DNA of 64,000 nucleotides from Streptomyces sp. NBC_01381 (lineage in GTDB: Bacteria > Actinomycetota > Actinomycetes > Streptomycetales > Streptomycetaceae). How positions within the stretch are numbered: the first letter of the stretch is position 1; every line of letters starts with the position of its first letter. A model generated the notes under the pieces. That model did not search any database and had not been told where the DNA came from. It saw only the letters and a list, made by a program, of their open reading frames with translations. Both the position numbers and the translations under genes were made by a program. The stretch is from positions 1,550,001-1,614,000 of the forward strand of contig NZ_JAPEPI010000002.1 of the NCBI RefSeq assembly GCF_026340305.1, given 5' to 3'. This document shows positions 33,079-40,126 of the stretch, piece by piece.

Positions 33079-34956
33079 GTGAGACGAATGAAGAAGCTTG
33101 TCTCGTCGCTTTTCTCTCCGGTGCCAATATCCCGGGACCGCGCCCTGGGTTTATCTGAGCGACTCTCCGCGCTCACCACCCTCTCCTCCTCTCTTGAATA
33201 TCTGCACCAGCACAAGCAGCTGGATCCCGGTGGTCTCAATGACTGGGAAATCATGAAGGAATCCCCGGAGACCAAAAACCTGGCCATTCGTAAGATCACC
33301 GAGGCTGTCAGCGGCAAGAAGGCCACGGTGGCGATTCACTCCGCCCGGGCAGCCGTGAGCGTCGGACTTCTTTTTCCCGGCAACAGCAGATGGCGCGGGG
33401 CCGGAAGTCTCTTCCTCACCGCTTCCACCTCTGTTCTGCAGACGCGCCACCGCTACGGCACGGACGGTTCGGACCAGGTGGCGAACCTGGTGCAGACCGC
33501 CACCGGCCTCGCGCGCCTCTCGAAGAGTTCACAGACCAAGGACGCATTCCTCTGGTACGTGGCGATGCAGGCGAGCCTGTCCTACGCGGCCTCCGGCTGG
33601 GTCAAGCTCCTTGGTGAGAAGTGGCGTGACGGATCGGCACTTCCCGGAGTGATGCGCACCCGCACCTATGGGTTCGAGAGCGCCTACCGCCTCACCCAGC
33701 GCTACCCGAAGACCGCGAAGTACGTGCAGCACAGCGTGCTCGCGATGGAATGCCTCTTCCCGGTCGTCCACCTCGCCGGTGGCAAGCTGACCCGCCCGAT
33801 GATCGCGGCAGCCGGAAGTTTCCACGTCGCCAACGGCTTCGTCATGGGACTCGGGCGCTTCATGACGGCCTTCCCGGCCATGCACCCCATGGTCGCCTAC
33901 ACCACGGCCCCCAAGACGCACCCGCTGGTGGCGGGACGCGACGACCGCGCGGTGAAGGCCGCGGCCCTGCTGCTCGCCGGAGGCGTCGCGGTGGCCGCCG
34001 CGACAGCCGCCCAGCGCCGCGCCGTGGTCCGCGAAGGCTGGCCCACGTCACGGAAGTTCATCACCCGGCACGGCAACGAGCTCATGTACGAGACGGGCGG
34101 TCGGGACGACGAGACGGACGCTCCGGTCCTCGTCTTCTGCGCCGGGCTCACCTCGACGTCCGAGCACTTCGCCTGGATCACCGAGCGGTTCGTGAACGAC
34201 TCGGACAGCGCGGTCGTCTCGTACGCGCGAGCCGGGTACGCGGGCAGCCTCCGCCGCACCAACGCGCCCTTCGTCCTGGACGAGTCGGTCGACGACCTGG
34301 AGGATCTGATCCGTGCCACGGTGCCCGCGCACCGCAAGGCGGTCCTGGTCGGCCACTCCCTGGGCGGAGAGCTGATCCGCCGGGTCTCGGCCCGGATCCC
34401 GGACCGGGTCGCAGGACTCGTCTACCTCGACCCGTCCCACCCCGCCGAGCTGCAGCGCTCCGAGCGCCAGAGCGACGGTGCGAAGGACCTCAACGACAAC
34501 ATCACGCACGCCGCCCGCTACCTCTCGCTGGGCACCGGCATCCTGATGAGCCGCCCCGGGTGGCTCGACAGGCTCCCGGCGAACTACCGGGACAAGGTGT
34601 TCGCCCAGTACACCGACGCCCGGCTCTGGAAGGCCGGCCGGCGTGAATGGGCGGCGGTCGAGAAGGACTTCAGGTCCTTCGACGGCGACATGCCGCAGGT
34701 GGCGGCGCCCGCGCTGATCATCGCCGCGCAGCAGACCGTCGATCAGGACCCCGAGCAGCTTCTGATGTACAACGAACTGGCCCGGGTGCACCGGCGCGGC
34801 GAGGTCAAGGTCGTCGAAGGGGCCGACCACGACTCCCTGTTGACCAACGCGCTTTTCGCCCACAAGACGGTGCAGCACATGACCGACTTCATGAAGGACA
34901 GCACGGGCGACCCGGACAGCGAGTCCGTCGTCGACGAGCAAGGAGCACAGAGGTGA
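33079..34956 (+). CDS. linH: LinH-like fused membrane domain-alpha/beta hydrolase
   Basis: 625 residues, GTG start with GTGAGGA about 9 bases upstream. Residues 1-310 form a multi-spanning membrane domain with the same blocks as LinE of the left arm (SSLEYL, GGLNDW, YGTDGSDQV, LSYAASGWVKL, RTRTYG). Residues 340-610 are an alpha/beta hydrolase with LVFCAGLTSTS, nucleophile Ser427 in VGHSLGGE, LDPSHPAEL and candidate His584 in EGADHDS. This membrane-plus-hydrolase fusion is the architecture of LinH (CypH), found in all type-A linaridin clusters and implicated with LinL in modifying the core, recently including epimerisation to D-residues (from memory of the literature). It overlaps linL by 4 bp. 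The left arm carries the same two parts as separate genes. Confidence 0.87.
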   Translation: MRRMKKLVSSLFSPVPISRDRALGLSERLSALTTLSSSLEYLHQHKQLDPGGLNDWEIMKESPETKNLAIRKITEAVSGKKATVAIHSARAAVSVGLLFPGNSRWRGAGSLFLTASTSVLQTRHRYGTDGSDQVANLVQTATGLARLSKSSQTKDAFLWYVAMQASLSYAASGWVKLLGEKWRDGSALPGVMRTRTYGFESAYRLTQRYPKTAKYVQHSVLAMECLFPVVHLAGGKLTRPMIAAAGSFHVANGFVMGLGRFMTAFPAMHPMVAYTTAPKTHPLVAGRDDRAVKAAALLLAGGVAVAAATAAQRRAVVREGWPTSRKFITRHGNELMYETGGRDDETDAPVLVFCAGLTSTSEHFAWITERFVNDSDSAVVSYARAGYAGSLRRTNAPFVLDESVDDLEDLIRATVPAHRKAVLVGHSLGGELIRRVSARIPDRVAGLVYLDPSHPAELQRSERQSDGAKDLNDNITHAARYLSLGTGILMSRPGWLDRLPANYRDKVFAQYTDARLWKAGRREWAAVEKDFRSFDGDMPQVAAPALIIAAQQTVDQDPEQLLMYNELARVHRRGEVKVVEGADHDSLLTNALFAHKTVQHMTDFMKDSTGDPDSESVVDEQGAQR

Positions 34957-35534
34957 ACCCGACAACCCTGCTCAAGGACACGTTCACCGGTCCCGGTTCC
35001 CTGGCTCGCGTCGTGGGCGCGGGGATGCTGGTGGCGACCATCGCCGCGCAGCACCCGCACCCGGCGTTCGACCGGGTCCGCGCCAAGGACCTCTTCTCCT
35101 TCGTGCCGAACTGGAAGTTCTTCGCCCCGAACCCGGCGACCCATGACTTCCACTACGTCTATCGAACCCTCGACCACACGGGCGGGACGTCCGAGTGGAG
35201 CGAGATCGACATGATCGAACCCCGGAAGATGTACCAGGCGTTCTGGTTCGCCACCCGCCGCCCGGAGAAGTCGGTGTTCGACCTGTGCACCGCCATCCTC
35301 CAGCAGGCCACCCAGGCCGGTGCGACGGAGGTGCAGAAGACCTCCTCCTACCGGGTCCTCGCCGAGTTCATCCGCAAGACGATCCGCGACCAGCAGGGCG
35401 ACACGAACGTCAAGGGCTTCCAGTTCGCGGTCGTACGAGCCGCGGGGCACGACACCAGCGAGGACCCGGAGCCCTTGTTCATCTCCCCGTACACCCCGAT
35501 GCACCGCGTCGGCCCGCACCTCGCCGCGGCCTGA
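34953..35534 (+). CDS. linL: LinL-like linaridin biosynthesis protein, right copy
   Basis: 193 residues from a GTG overlapping the linH stop. An N-terminal hydrophobic stretch (VVGAGMLVATIAAQHPHP) is followed by PNWKFFAPNPATHDFHYVYR, EWSEIDMIEPRKMYQAFWF and RRPEKSVFDL, block for block the same as the left-arm copy (29193-29750). The C-terminus adds a His/Pro-rich tail. Having two LinL genes, one after the fused LinH and one after the split pair, suggests each works with its own LinH-type partner. The function is inferred from the linaridin family, where LinL is essential and of unknown fold. Confidence 0.83.
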   Translation: MNPTTLLKDTFTGPGSLARVVGAGMLVATIAAQHPHPAFDRVRAKDLFSFVPNWKFFAPNPATHDFHYVYRTLDHTGGTSEWSEIDMIEPRKMYQAFWFATRRPEKSVFDLCTAILQQATQAGATEVQKTSSYRVLAEFIRKTIRDQQGDTNVKGFQFAVVRAAGHDTSEDPEPLFISPYTPMHRVGPHLAAA

Positions 35535-35583
35535 GCACCACCGAGAAACACCGCCCCACCGACAGAGCGTTGGAGTACGCACC

Positions 35584-36405
35584 ATGACCACCGCCCCGAT
35601 CCCCGCCGACGACTTCGTCGGCTATCTCCGCACCTACACCGCCGACGCATTCGCCTCCGCGCAGAGCCTCGAGGACGTCTGGGACCGCTACCACGTCCCG
35701 GACGCCACCCATGTGGTCAACCGGAAGCAGCTCGACCGGGACGCCACGCTGAAGAACCTTTCGCAGTGGCGGGCGGACCAGACGCCGTACGAGCTGTGGA
35801 TCCACGAGGCGGTGGTGGACGGCACCCGCGCCGCCGCCCGCTACACCATCAGCAAGCCCCTGGTGATGCAGGTAAGGCACAACACCGAAGTGGTGATCTT
35901 CGCCGACCTCGCCGACGACGGACGCGTCGCGTCCACCGTCACCACCGCGCGGTCGACCTACGGATGGGGCAGCTCCGACACCGAGACCTGGGACAGCGAC
36001 GCGGCATCCGCCGGCACACCGAACGGTGCGCCGGCGGACCCCGCGGCCTACCTCACGACCTTCGCGGAGCTGGCCAACGACCCGGGCGTGCCCCTTGAAG
36101 AGGCCTTCGACCGGTTCCACACCCCCGACTCCGTCCAGTACATCAACGGCACGTCGATGCAGCGCCCCGCGGCCCTGCAGTCCCTCGCCGGGGCCCGCGA
36201 CAAGGGCCCCGACTACACCCTGGACGTCCACGCGGCGCTCGCCCAGGGCAACCGCTTCGCCGCCCGCTACTCCATGGTGCCCTCGGGGAACGGACGCCGG
36301 GCGGGCGAGATGGAGGTCTTCACCTTCGGCGAGTTCGCCGACGACGGACGCGTCCGCCTCCTCCGCTCCGTGATGCAGACCAGGAGCGGCTACTGGCCCA
36401 CCTGA
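35584..36405 (+). CDS. tandem SnoaL/NTF2-like domain protein
   Basis: 273 residues in two similar halves (about 5-120 and 145-270). Each starts YL.T(Y/F), continues with LE(D/E).(W/F)DR(Y/F)H.PD and ends with A(A)RY(T/S) and FADDGRV, the pattern of a cone-shaped NTF2/SnoaL fold. Such folds act as small-ligand binding domains, cyclases or isomerases; no catalytic dyad can be named here. The gene lies 49 bp after linL and just before the second methyltransferase, so it is part of the right-arm operon. I do not know a characterised linaridin role for it. It could bind the leader, protect the modified core or catalyse an extra tailoring step. Confidence 0.75.
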   Translation: MTTAPIPADDFVGYLRTYTADAFASAQSLEDVWDRYHVPDATHVVNRKQLDRDATLKNLSQWRADQTPYELWIHEAVVDGTRAAARYTISKPLVMQVRHNTEVVIFADLADDGRVASTVTTARSTYGWGSSDTETWDSDAASAGTPNGAPADPAAYLTTFAELANDPGVPLEEAFDRFHTPDSVQYINGTSMQRPAALQSLAGARDKGPDYTLDVHAALAQGNRFAARYSMVPSGNGRRAGEMEVFTFGEFADDGRVRLLRSVMQTRSGYWPT

Positions 36406-36454
36406 CCCGCGACAGGCCCCCCGGACACCGCCAAAGGGAAGTGAACACCCCGTA

Positions 36455-37210
36455 ATGACCAGCACAGTTGAAGACATCGGCTACGGCGCACAGTTCGCGA
36501 AGTGGTACGACCGGATCTTTCCCAGAGGCACCGACGCCCAGGTCATCGCGGATGCCCTGGCACGACTCCACCCCGACCCCGACGCCGGCACCATCGAGTT
36601 CGGGGTCGGCACCGGACGCATCGCCGTCCCGCTCTCCCAGAAGACCGGACAGGTGACCGGAGTCGACTCGTCCCCGGAAATGCTCGCCCAACTGGCCGAC
36701 GCCCCGGGGAGCGAGAACGTCGTCTCCGTGCACGCGGACATCCGCACGTACACCGACACCCGCACCTACGGCCTGGTCTATGTGGTGTGCGGAACGCTGT
36801 CGATGGTGCTCAGCCCCGAGGACCAGCAGGAGACGGTGCGCCGCGCCGCTGAACTGCTGGCCCCTGGTGGCCGGTTGGTGGTGGAGACGGGCAACCGGCC
36901 CGCGGTGGAGGCGCTCCACGACGGCCAGCCGCGCACCACCCTGTTCACGCCCTACCCGGAGCCGGGAACGGGGCTGCAGACCCACTCCACGCTCACCCCC
37001 GAGATATGGCAGTGCTCCCACATCTGGTACGAGTCCGACGGCAGCACCCGAGTGGGCAGTGAACTGGCGCGCCTCACGACCCCCGACGAGGTCGACGGAT
37101 ACGCCACGGCAGCCGGCCTCACCCCCGAAGGCCGCTATGCCGACTGGCACCTCTCCCCGTACACCGAGCAGTACCCGATGTTCCTGACCACGTACACCAA
37201 GAGCGCCTGA
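36455..37210 (+). CDS. linM: SAM-dependent methyltransferase, right arm (LinM/CypM-type)
   Basis: 251 residues; AAAGGGA lies upstream of the ATG. The class I motif reads EFGVGTGRIAVPLS, followed by VTGVDSSPEMLAQL, then LVYVVCGTLSMVL and LAPGGRLVVETGN. Its closest visible relative is the left-arm methyltransferase (28459-29196), with which it shares the unusual GVGTGRIA(I/V)P motif and a similar length. Expected role: alpha-N-methylation of the leader-free linaridin, as CypM does for cypemycin. Two methyltransferases for three precursors, one of which has a non-Ala core start, leaves room for divided specificity. Confidence 0.83.
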   Translation: MTSTVEDIGYGAQFAKWYDRIFPRGTDAQVIADALARLHPDPDAGTIEFGVGTGRIAVPLSQKTGQVTGVDSSPEMLAQLADAPGSENVVSVHADIRTYTDTRTYGLVYVVCGTLSMVLSPEDQQETVRRAAELLAPGGRLVVETGNRPAVEALHDGQPRTTLFTPYPEPGTGLQTHSTLTPEIWQCSHIWYESDGSTRVGSELARLTTPDEVDGYATAAGLTPEGRYADWHLSPYTEQYPMFLTTYTKSA

Positions 37211-37254
37211 GCCACCGCCGGTGTGAGCGAGCAGTACAAGGGAGGAACCCAGTG

Positions 37255-37431
37255 ATGACAACAAGCCGTGCGATGTGGTTCGCGGTCACGTTCGTCTTCG
37301 CCGCGCCGAGCATGTCCGCGGTGTTCCGGGAGAACGGACGGTTCACCAGACGGGCGATGGCCCTGGGCATCGTCTTCGCCGCGAGCATCGCAATGATCAT
37401 GGCCATCTCCGTCGGGCAGGGCGCGTCGTGA
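37255..37431 (+). CDS. small membrane protein with two hydrophobic segments
   Basis: 58 residues, missing from long-ORF predictions. GGGAGG lies about 10 bases before the ATG at 37255; a GTG one codon earlier is also possible. Two hydrophobic segments (MWFAVTFVFAAPSMSAVF and ALGIVFAASIAMIMAISVG) are separated by a charged loop (RENGRFTRR), so it should be a hairpin in the membrane. It overlaps the ABC transporter start by 4 bp, which suggests it acts with the exporter, for example as a partner subunit or immunity peptide. No family recognised. Confidence 0.65.
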   Translation: MTTSRAMWFAVTFVFAAPSMSAVFRENGRFTRRAMALGIVFAASIAMIMAISVGQGAS

Positions 37432-39182
37432 ACTTCTCCGCGATCGTCCGACGTCATCGGGTACTGCTCGCCGTCGGCATCCTCCTCGGTCTGGGCGGTA
37501 CCGCCGCGACCCTCGTGCAGCCGCTCCTCATCGGCGACCTGATCGAAGCCGTCTCCCTGGACAAGTCGGTGACCTGGCCGATCGTGTCCATCGCCGCCCT
37601 GTTCGTCGCGGACGCGGTGCTCGCCGCCACGCACTTCTACCTCATCGGCCGGGCGGGCGAGAACATCGTCCTCGACATGCGCTCCACCCTGACAGGACGC
37701 TTGCTCCACTCCCGGATACGGGCCTTCAACAGGCTCGAGCACGGTGACGTGTTCACCCGTACCGTCTCCGACACCTCGCTCGCCCGGATCGCCCTGTCCT
37801 CGTCCGTCGCCCAGATGATCACGGCAGGCTTCACCACCGTCGGCTGCATCGCCGTCATGGCCTGGATCGACTGGCGTCTGCTCCTGGTCACCGCGGGCTG
37901 TCTCGGCGCCGCGTCCACCCTCGCGCTGTTCCTGGCCAGAGCGGTCCGCAAGGCGGCGGTCCAGAACCGCGAGGACACCAGCGACTACGGCTCCGGACTC
38001 CTGCGGGTCCTCGGCGCGCTCACCACGGTCAAGGCCTCCGGCGCCGAGGGCCGTGAAGCCGAGCGGATCGACACGCTCGCCGACGCCGCACGCGGCAGCG
38101 GAATCCGGGTGACCCGGCTGTCGGCGATGCTGATGCCCGCGATGAACGTGGGCACCCAGGTGTCCCTCGCGGTGGTGATCACCTGGGGCATGGCCCGCAC
38201 CGCCACGGGATCCCTCCCTGCCGCGGACCTCACCTCGTTCATCATGTACCTCTTCTATCTCGTCTCACCGCTGGTGACGCTCTTCATGTCGCTGGGGGAG
38301 TTCCAGCAGGGCCGGGCCGCCATCGACCGTGTCAACGACCTCGCCACCGTCGACCAGGAGACCGTCGAGGCCCCGGCAGGACCTGGGGTGGCGCGGGAGC
38401 GGGGTGGAGTGGCGCGGGACCGGGACAAGGCCGACGGCACCGCTGCCGTCGAGTTCCAGAACGTCACCTTCAGCTACTCCGACACCGCGCCCCGAGCCCT
38501 CGACGACGTCTCGTTCACGCTCCCCGCCACCGGCATCACCGCGATCGTCGGACCGTCGGGCGCGGGCAAGTCCACACTGTTCCAGCTGATCGAACGCTTC
38601 TACGACCCCGACAAGGGGGCGATCCGGATCTCGGGCGAGGACGTCTCCCTCCTGCCGCTGCGGGAACTCCGCTCCCGTATCGGCCTGGTCGAGCAGGACT
38701 CCCCGCTCATGCGGGGCACGGTCCGCGAGAACCTCGTCTACGCCCGGCCCGACGCCACGGCGGAGGAGATCACCCAGGCCGTGGAGGCGGCCCACCTCAC
38801 CGACGTCGTCGCCGCCCTGCCGGACGGCCTCGACACCAGCCTCGGGGAGGGCGGCGCAGGGCTCTCCGGCGGCCAGCGCCAGCGTCTGGCCATCGCCCGG
38901 GCCCTGCTCACCCGCCCCGCGGTCCTGCTCCTCGACGAGGTCACGTCGAACCTCGACTCGGACTCCGAGAGGGCCTTGCGTTCCGCCCTCACCACCATCG
39001 GCGCCACCTGCCAAGTGCTCACGATCGCCCACCGCATCTCCACCACCGCAGGCGCAGACGACATCCTCGTCATCGAGGACGGCCGGCTGAGGGCCCGCGG
39101 CAGCCACCTGGAGCTGATGACGGAGGACGCCACCTACCGACGGCTGGCCAGCCAGCAGTTGGCTCCCATCGGAGCCTCATGA
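37428..39182 (+). CDS. linT: ABC exporter with fused membrane and ATPase domains (LinT-type)
   Basis: 584 residues from a GTG overlapping the small membrane protein. The N-terminal 320 residues hold about six membrane spans (e.g. LLIGDLIEAVS, IVSIAALFVADAVL, MITAGFTTVGCIAVMAW). The ATPase domain has Walker A GPSGAGKST, signature LSGGQRQRLAIARALL, Walker B AVLLLDEVTSNLDS and H-loop TIAHRIST. There is no N-terminal C39 protease domain, so leader removal must be done by another enzyme, as in known linaridin clusters whose transporter also lacks it. It is the only exporter in the RiPP locus and presumably serves products of both arms. A short basic/acidic linker (GVARERGGVARDRDK) joins the two domains. 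Confidence 0.92.
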   Translation: MNFSAIVRRHRVLLAVGILLGLGGTAATLVQPLLIGDLIEAVSLDKSVTWPIVSIAALFVADAVLAATHFYLIGRAGENIVLDMRSTLTGRLLHSRIRAFNRLEHGDVFTRTVSDTSLARIALSSSVAQMITAGFTTVGCIAVMAWIDWRLLLVTAGCLGAASTLALFLARAVRKAAVQNREDTSDYGSGLLRVLGALTTVKASGAEGREAERIDTLADAARGSGIRVTRLSAMLMPAMNVGTQVSLAVVITWGMARTATGSLPAADLTSFIMYLFYLVSPLVTLFMSLGEFQQGRAAIDRVNDLATVDQETVEAPAGPGVARERGGVARDRDKADGTAAVEFQNVTFSYSDTAPRALDDVSFTLPATGITAIVGPSGAGKSTLFQLIERFYDPDKGAIRISGEDVSLLPLRELRSRIGLVEQDSPLMRGTVRENLVYARPDATAEEITQAVEAAHLTDVVAALPDGLDTSLGEGGAGLSGGQRQRLAIARALLTRPAVLLLDEVTSNLDSDSERALRSALTTIGATCQVLTIAHRISTTAGADDILVIEDGRLRARGSHLELMTEDATYRRLASQQLAPIGAS

Positions 39183-39265
39183 CGGCCGACCTCGCCGGAA
39201 CCTGCCGCTCCACCGTGGCAGGATGCGGACTCCGCCCGAACTGACATGCCTGCGAAGAGGTGCAC

Positions 39266-40126
39266 ATGCTCGTGATGCTGTGGAAGCGCTATGGCCTGGT
39301 GTTCGCTGCCGGCGCTTTGTGCATTGTGGTGAACACCCAAGGGATCGGCCCGCTCTGGTACACCGGCGTGGCCCTGCTGATCATCGGTCAGACCATGCGC
39401 GTGACACTGACCCGCGCCCAGCGCCCGCCCCTGGACCGCGAGCCGATACTCCTCGGCGTCCCCACCGCCGGGCGCTGGGTGGCGCTCAACGGCCCGGCCA
39501 CGAAGGTCCCCAGCCACACCCACAGCCATGCGCAGACGTACGCCATCGACCTGAAGTACGTCCCCGAGGCAAGCGGTGACGGCGGCGAAGAAGTCACGCC
39601 GCAGGCCCCGCCCTTCCGCTGGCTCTGGCCAATCGCCCGGAGCCCCCGCCTCTACCCCACGTACGGCATGCCGGTGTTCGCCCCCGCCGACGGAGTCGTC
39701 GTCGCGACCGCGGGACGACAGCGGGACCATCTCTCGCGCATGTCCTTCCCCGCCTTCCTCTTCCTCTACCTGGAGGGCTTCATCCGCAGCCTCGGCTGGC
39801 CGAGCAACCTCATGGGGAACTACATCATCCTGGACCTCGGCGACGGCGTGCACGCGGCCTTCGCGCACCTGCGGCGCGGCTCGCTGCGCGTGGCCGCGGG
39901 CGACCGCGTGACGGCGGGCCAGGAGATCGCCGCATGCGGAAACTCCGGCAACTCGTCCGAGCCTCACCTGCACTTCCAGCTCATGGACGGCCCCGACGTG
40001 ATGACGGCACGAGGTGTGCCGTTCGCATGGCGCTACCGCGACGACGACGGCGTGGAACACACCGGTGTGCCCGAAGACGCCACGCACTGTGTCGCTGTCT
40101 CACCCCTGCCGGACCGCTCCACGTGA
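39266..40126 (+). CDS. membrane-anchored M23-type metallopeptidase
   Basis: 286 residues from the ATG at 39266; the GTG six bases earlier would sit directly on the GAAGAGG ribosome-binding site. Two N-terminal hydrophobic segments (LVFAAGALCIVVN and WYTGVALLIIGQTM) anchor it. The LytM/M23 domain has zinc-ligand candidates in SHTHSHAQTYAIDLKY and in the family HxH motif PHLHFQLMDG, with PVFAPADGVVVATAG and NYIILDLGDGVHAAFAHL between them. M23 enzymes usually cut peptidoglycan cross-bridges. It follows the exporter by 84 bp on the same strand, so it may belong to the right-arm operon. Its last 94 bp overlap the convergent penicillin-binding protein gene. Confidence 0.85.
   Translation: MLVMLWKRYGLVFAAGALCIVVNTQGIGPLWYTGVALLIIGQTMRVTLTRAQRPPLDREPILLGVPTAGRWVALNGPATKVPSHTHSHAQTYAIDLKYVPEASGDGGEEVTPQAPPFRWLWPIARSPRLYPTYGMPVFAPADGVVVATAGRQRDHLSRMSFPAFLFLYLEGFIRSLGWPSNLMGNYIILDLGDGVHAAFAHLRRGSLRVAAGDRVTAGQEIAACGNSGNSSEPHLHFQLMDGPDVMTARGVPFAWRYRDDDGVEHTGVPEDATHCVAVSPLPDRST

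Noticed and set aside
28459..39182. The RiPP locus as a lanthipeptide or lasso peptide cluster
   Set aside because: No LanB/LanC/LanM, LanKC, asparagine-synthetase-like cyclase or transglutaminase-like protease genes; the enzyme set fits linaridins.
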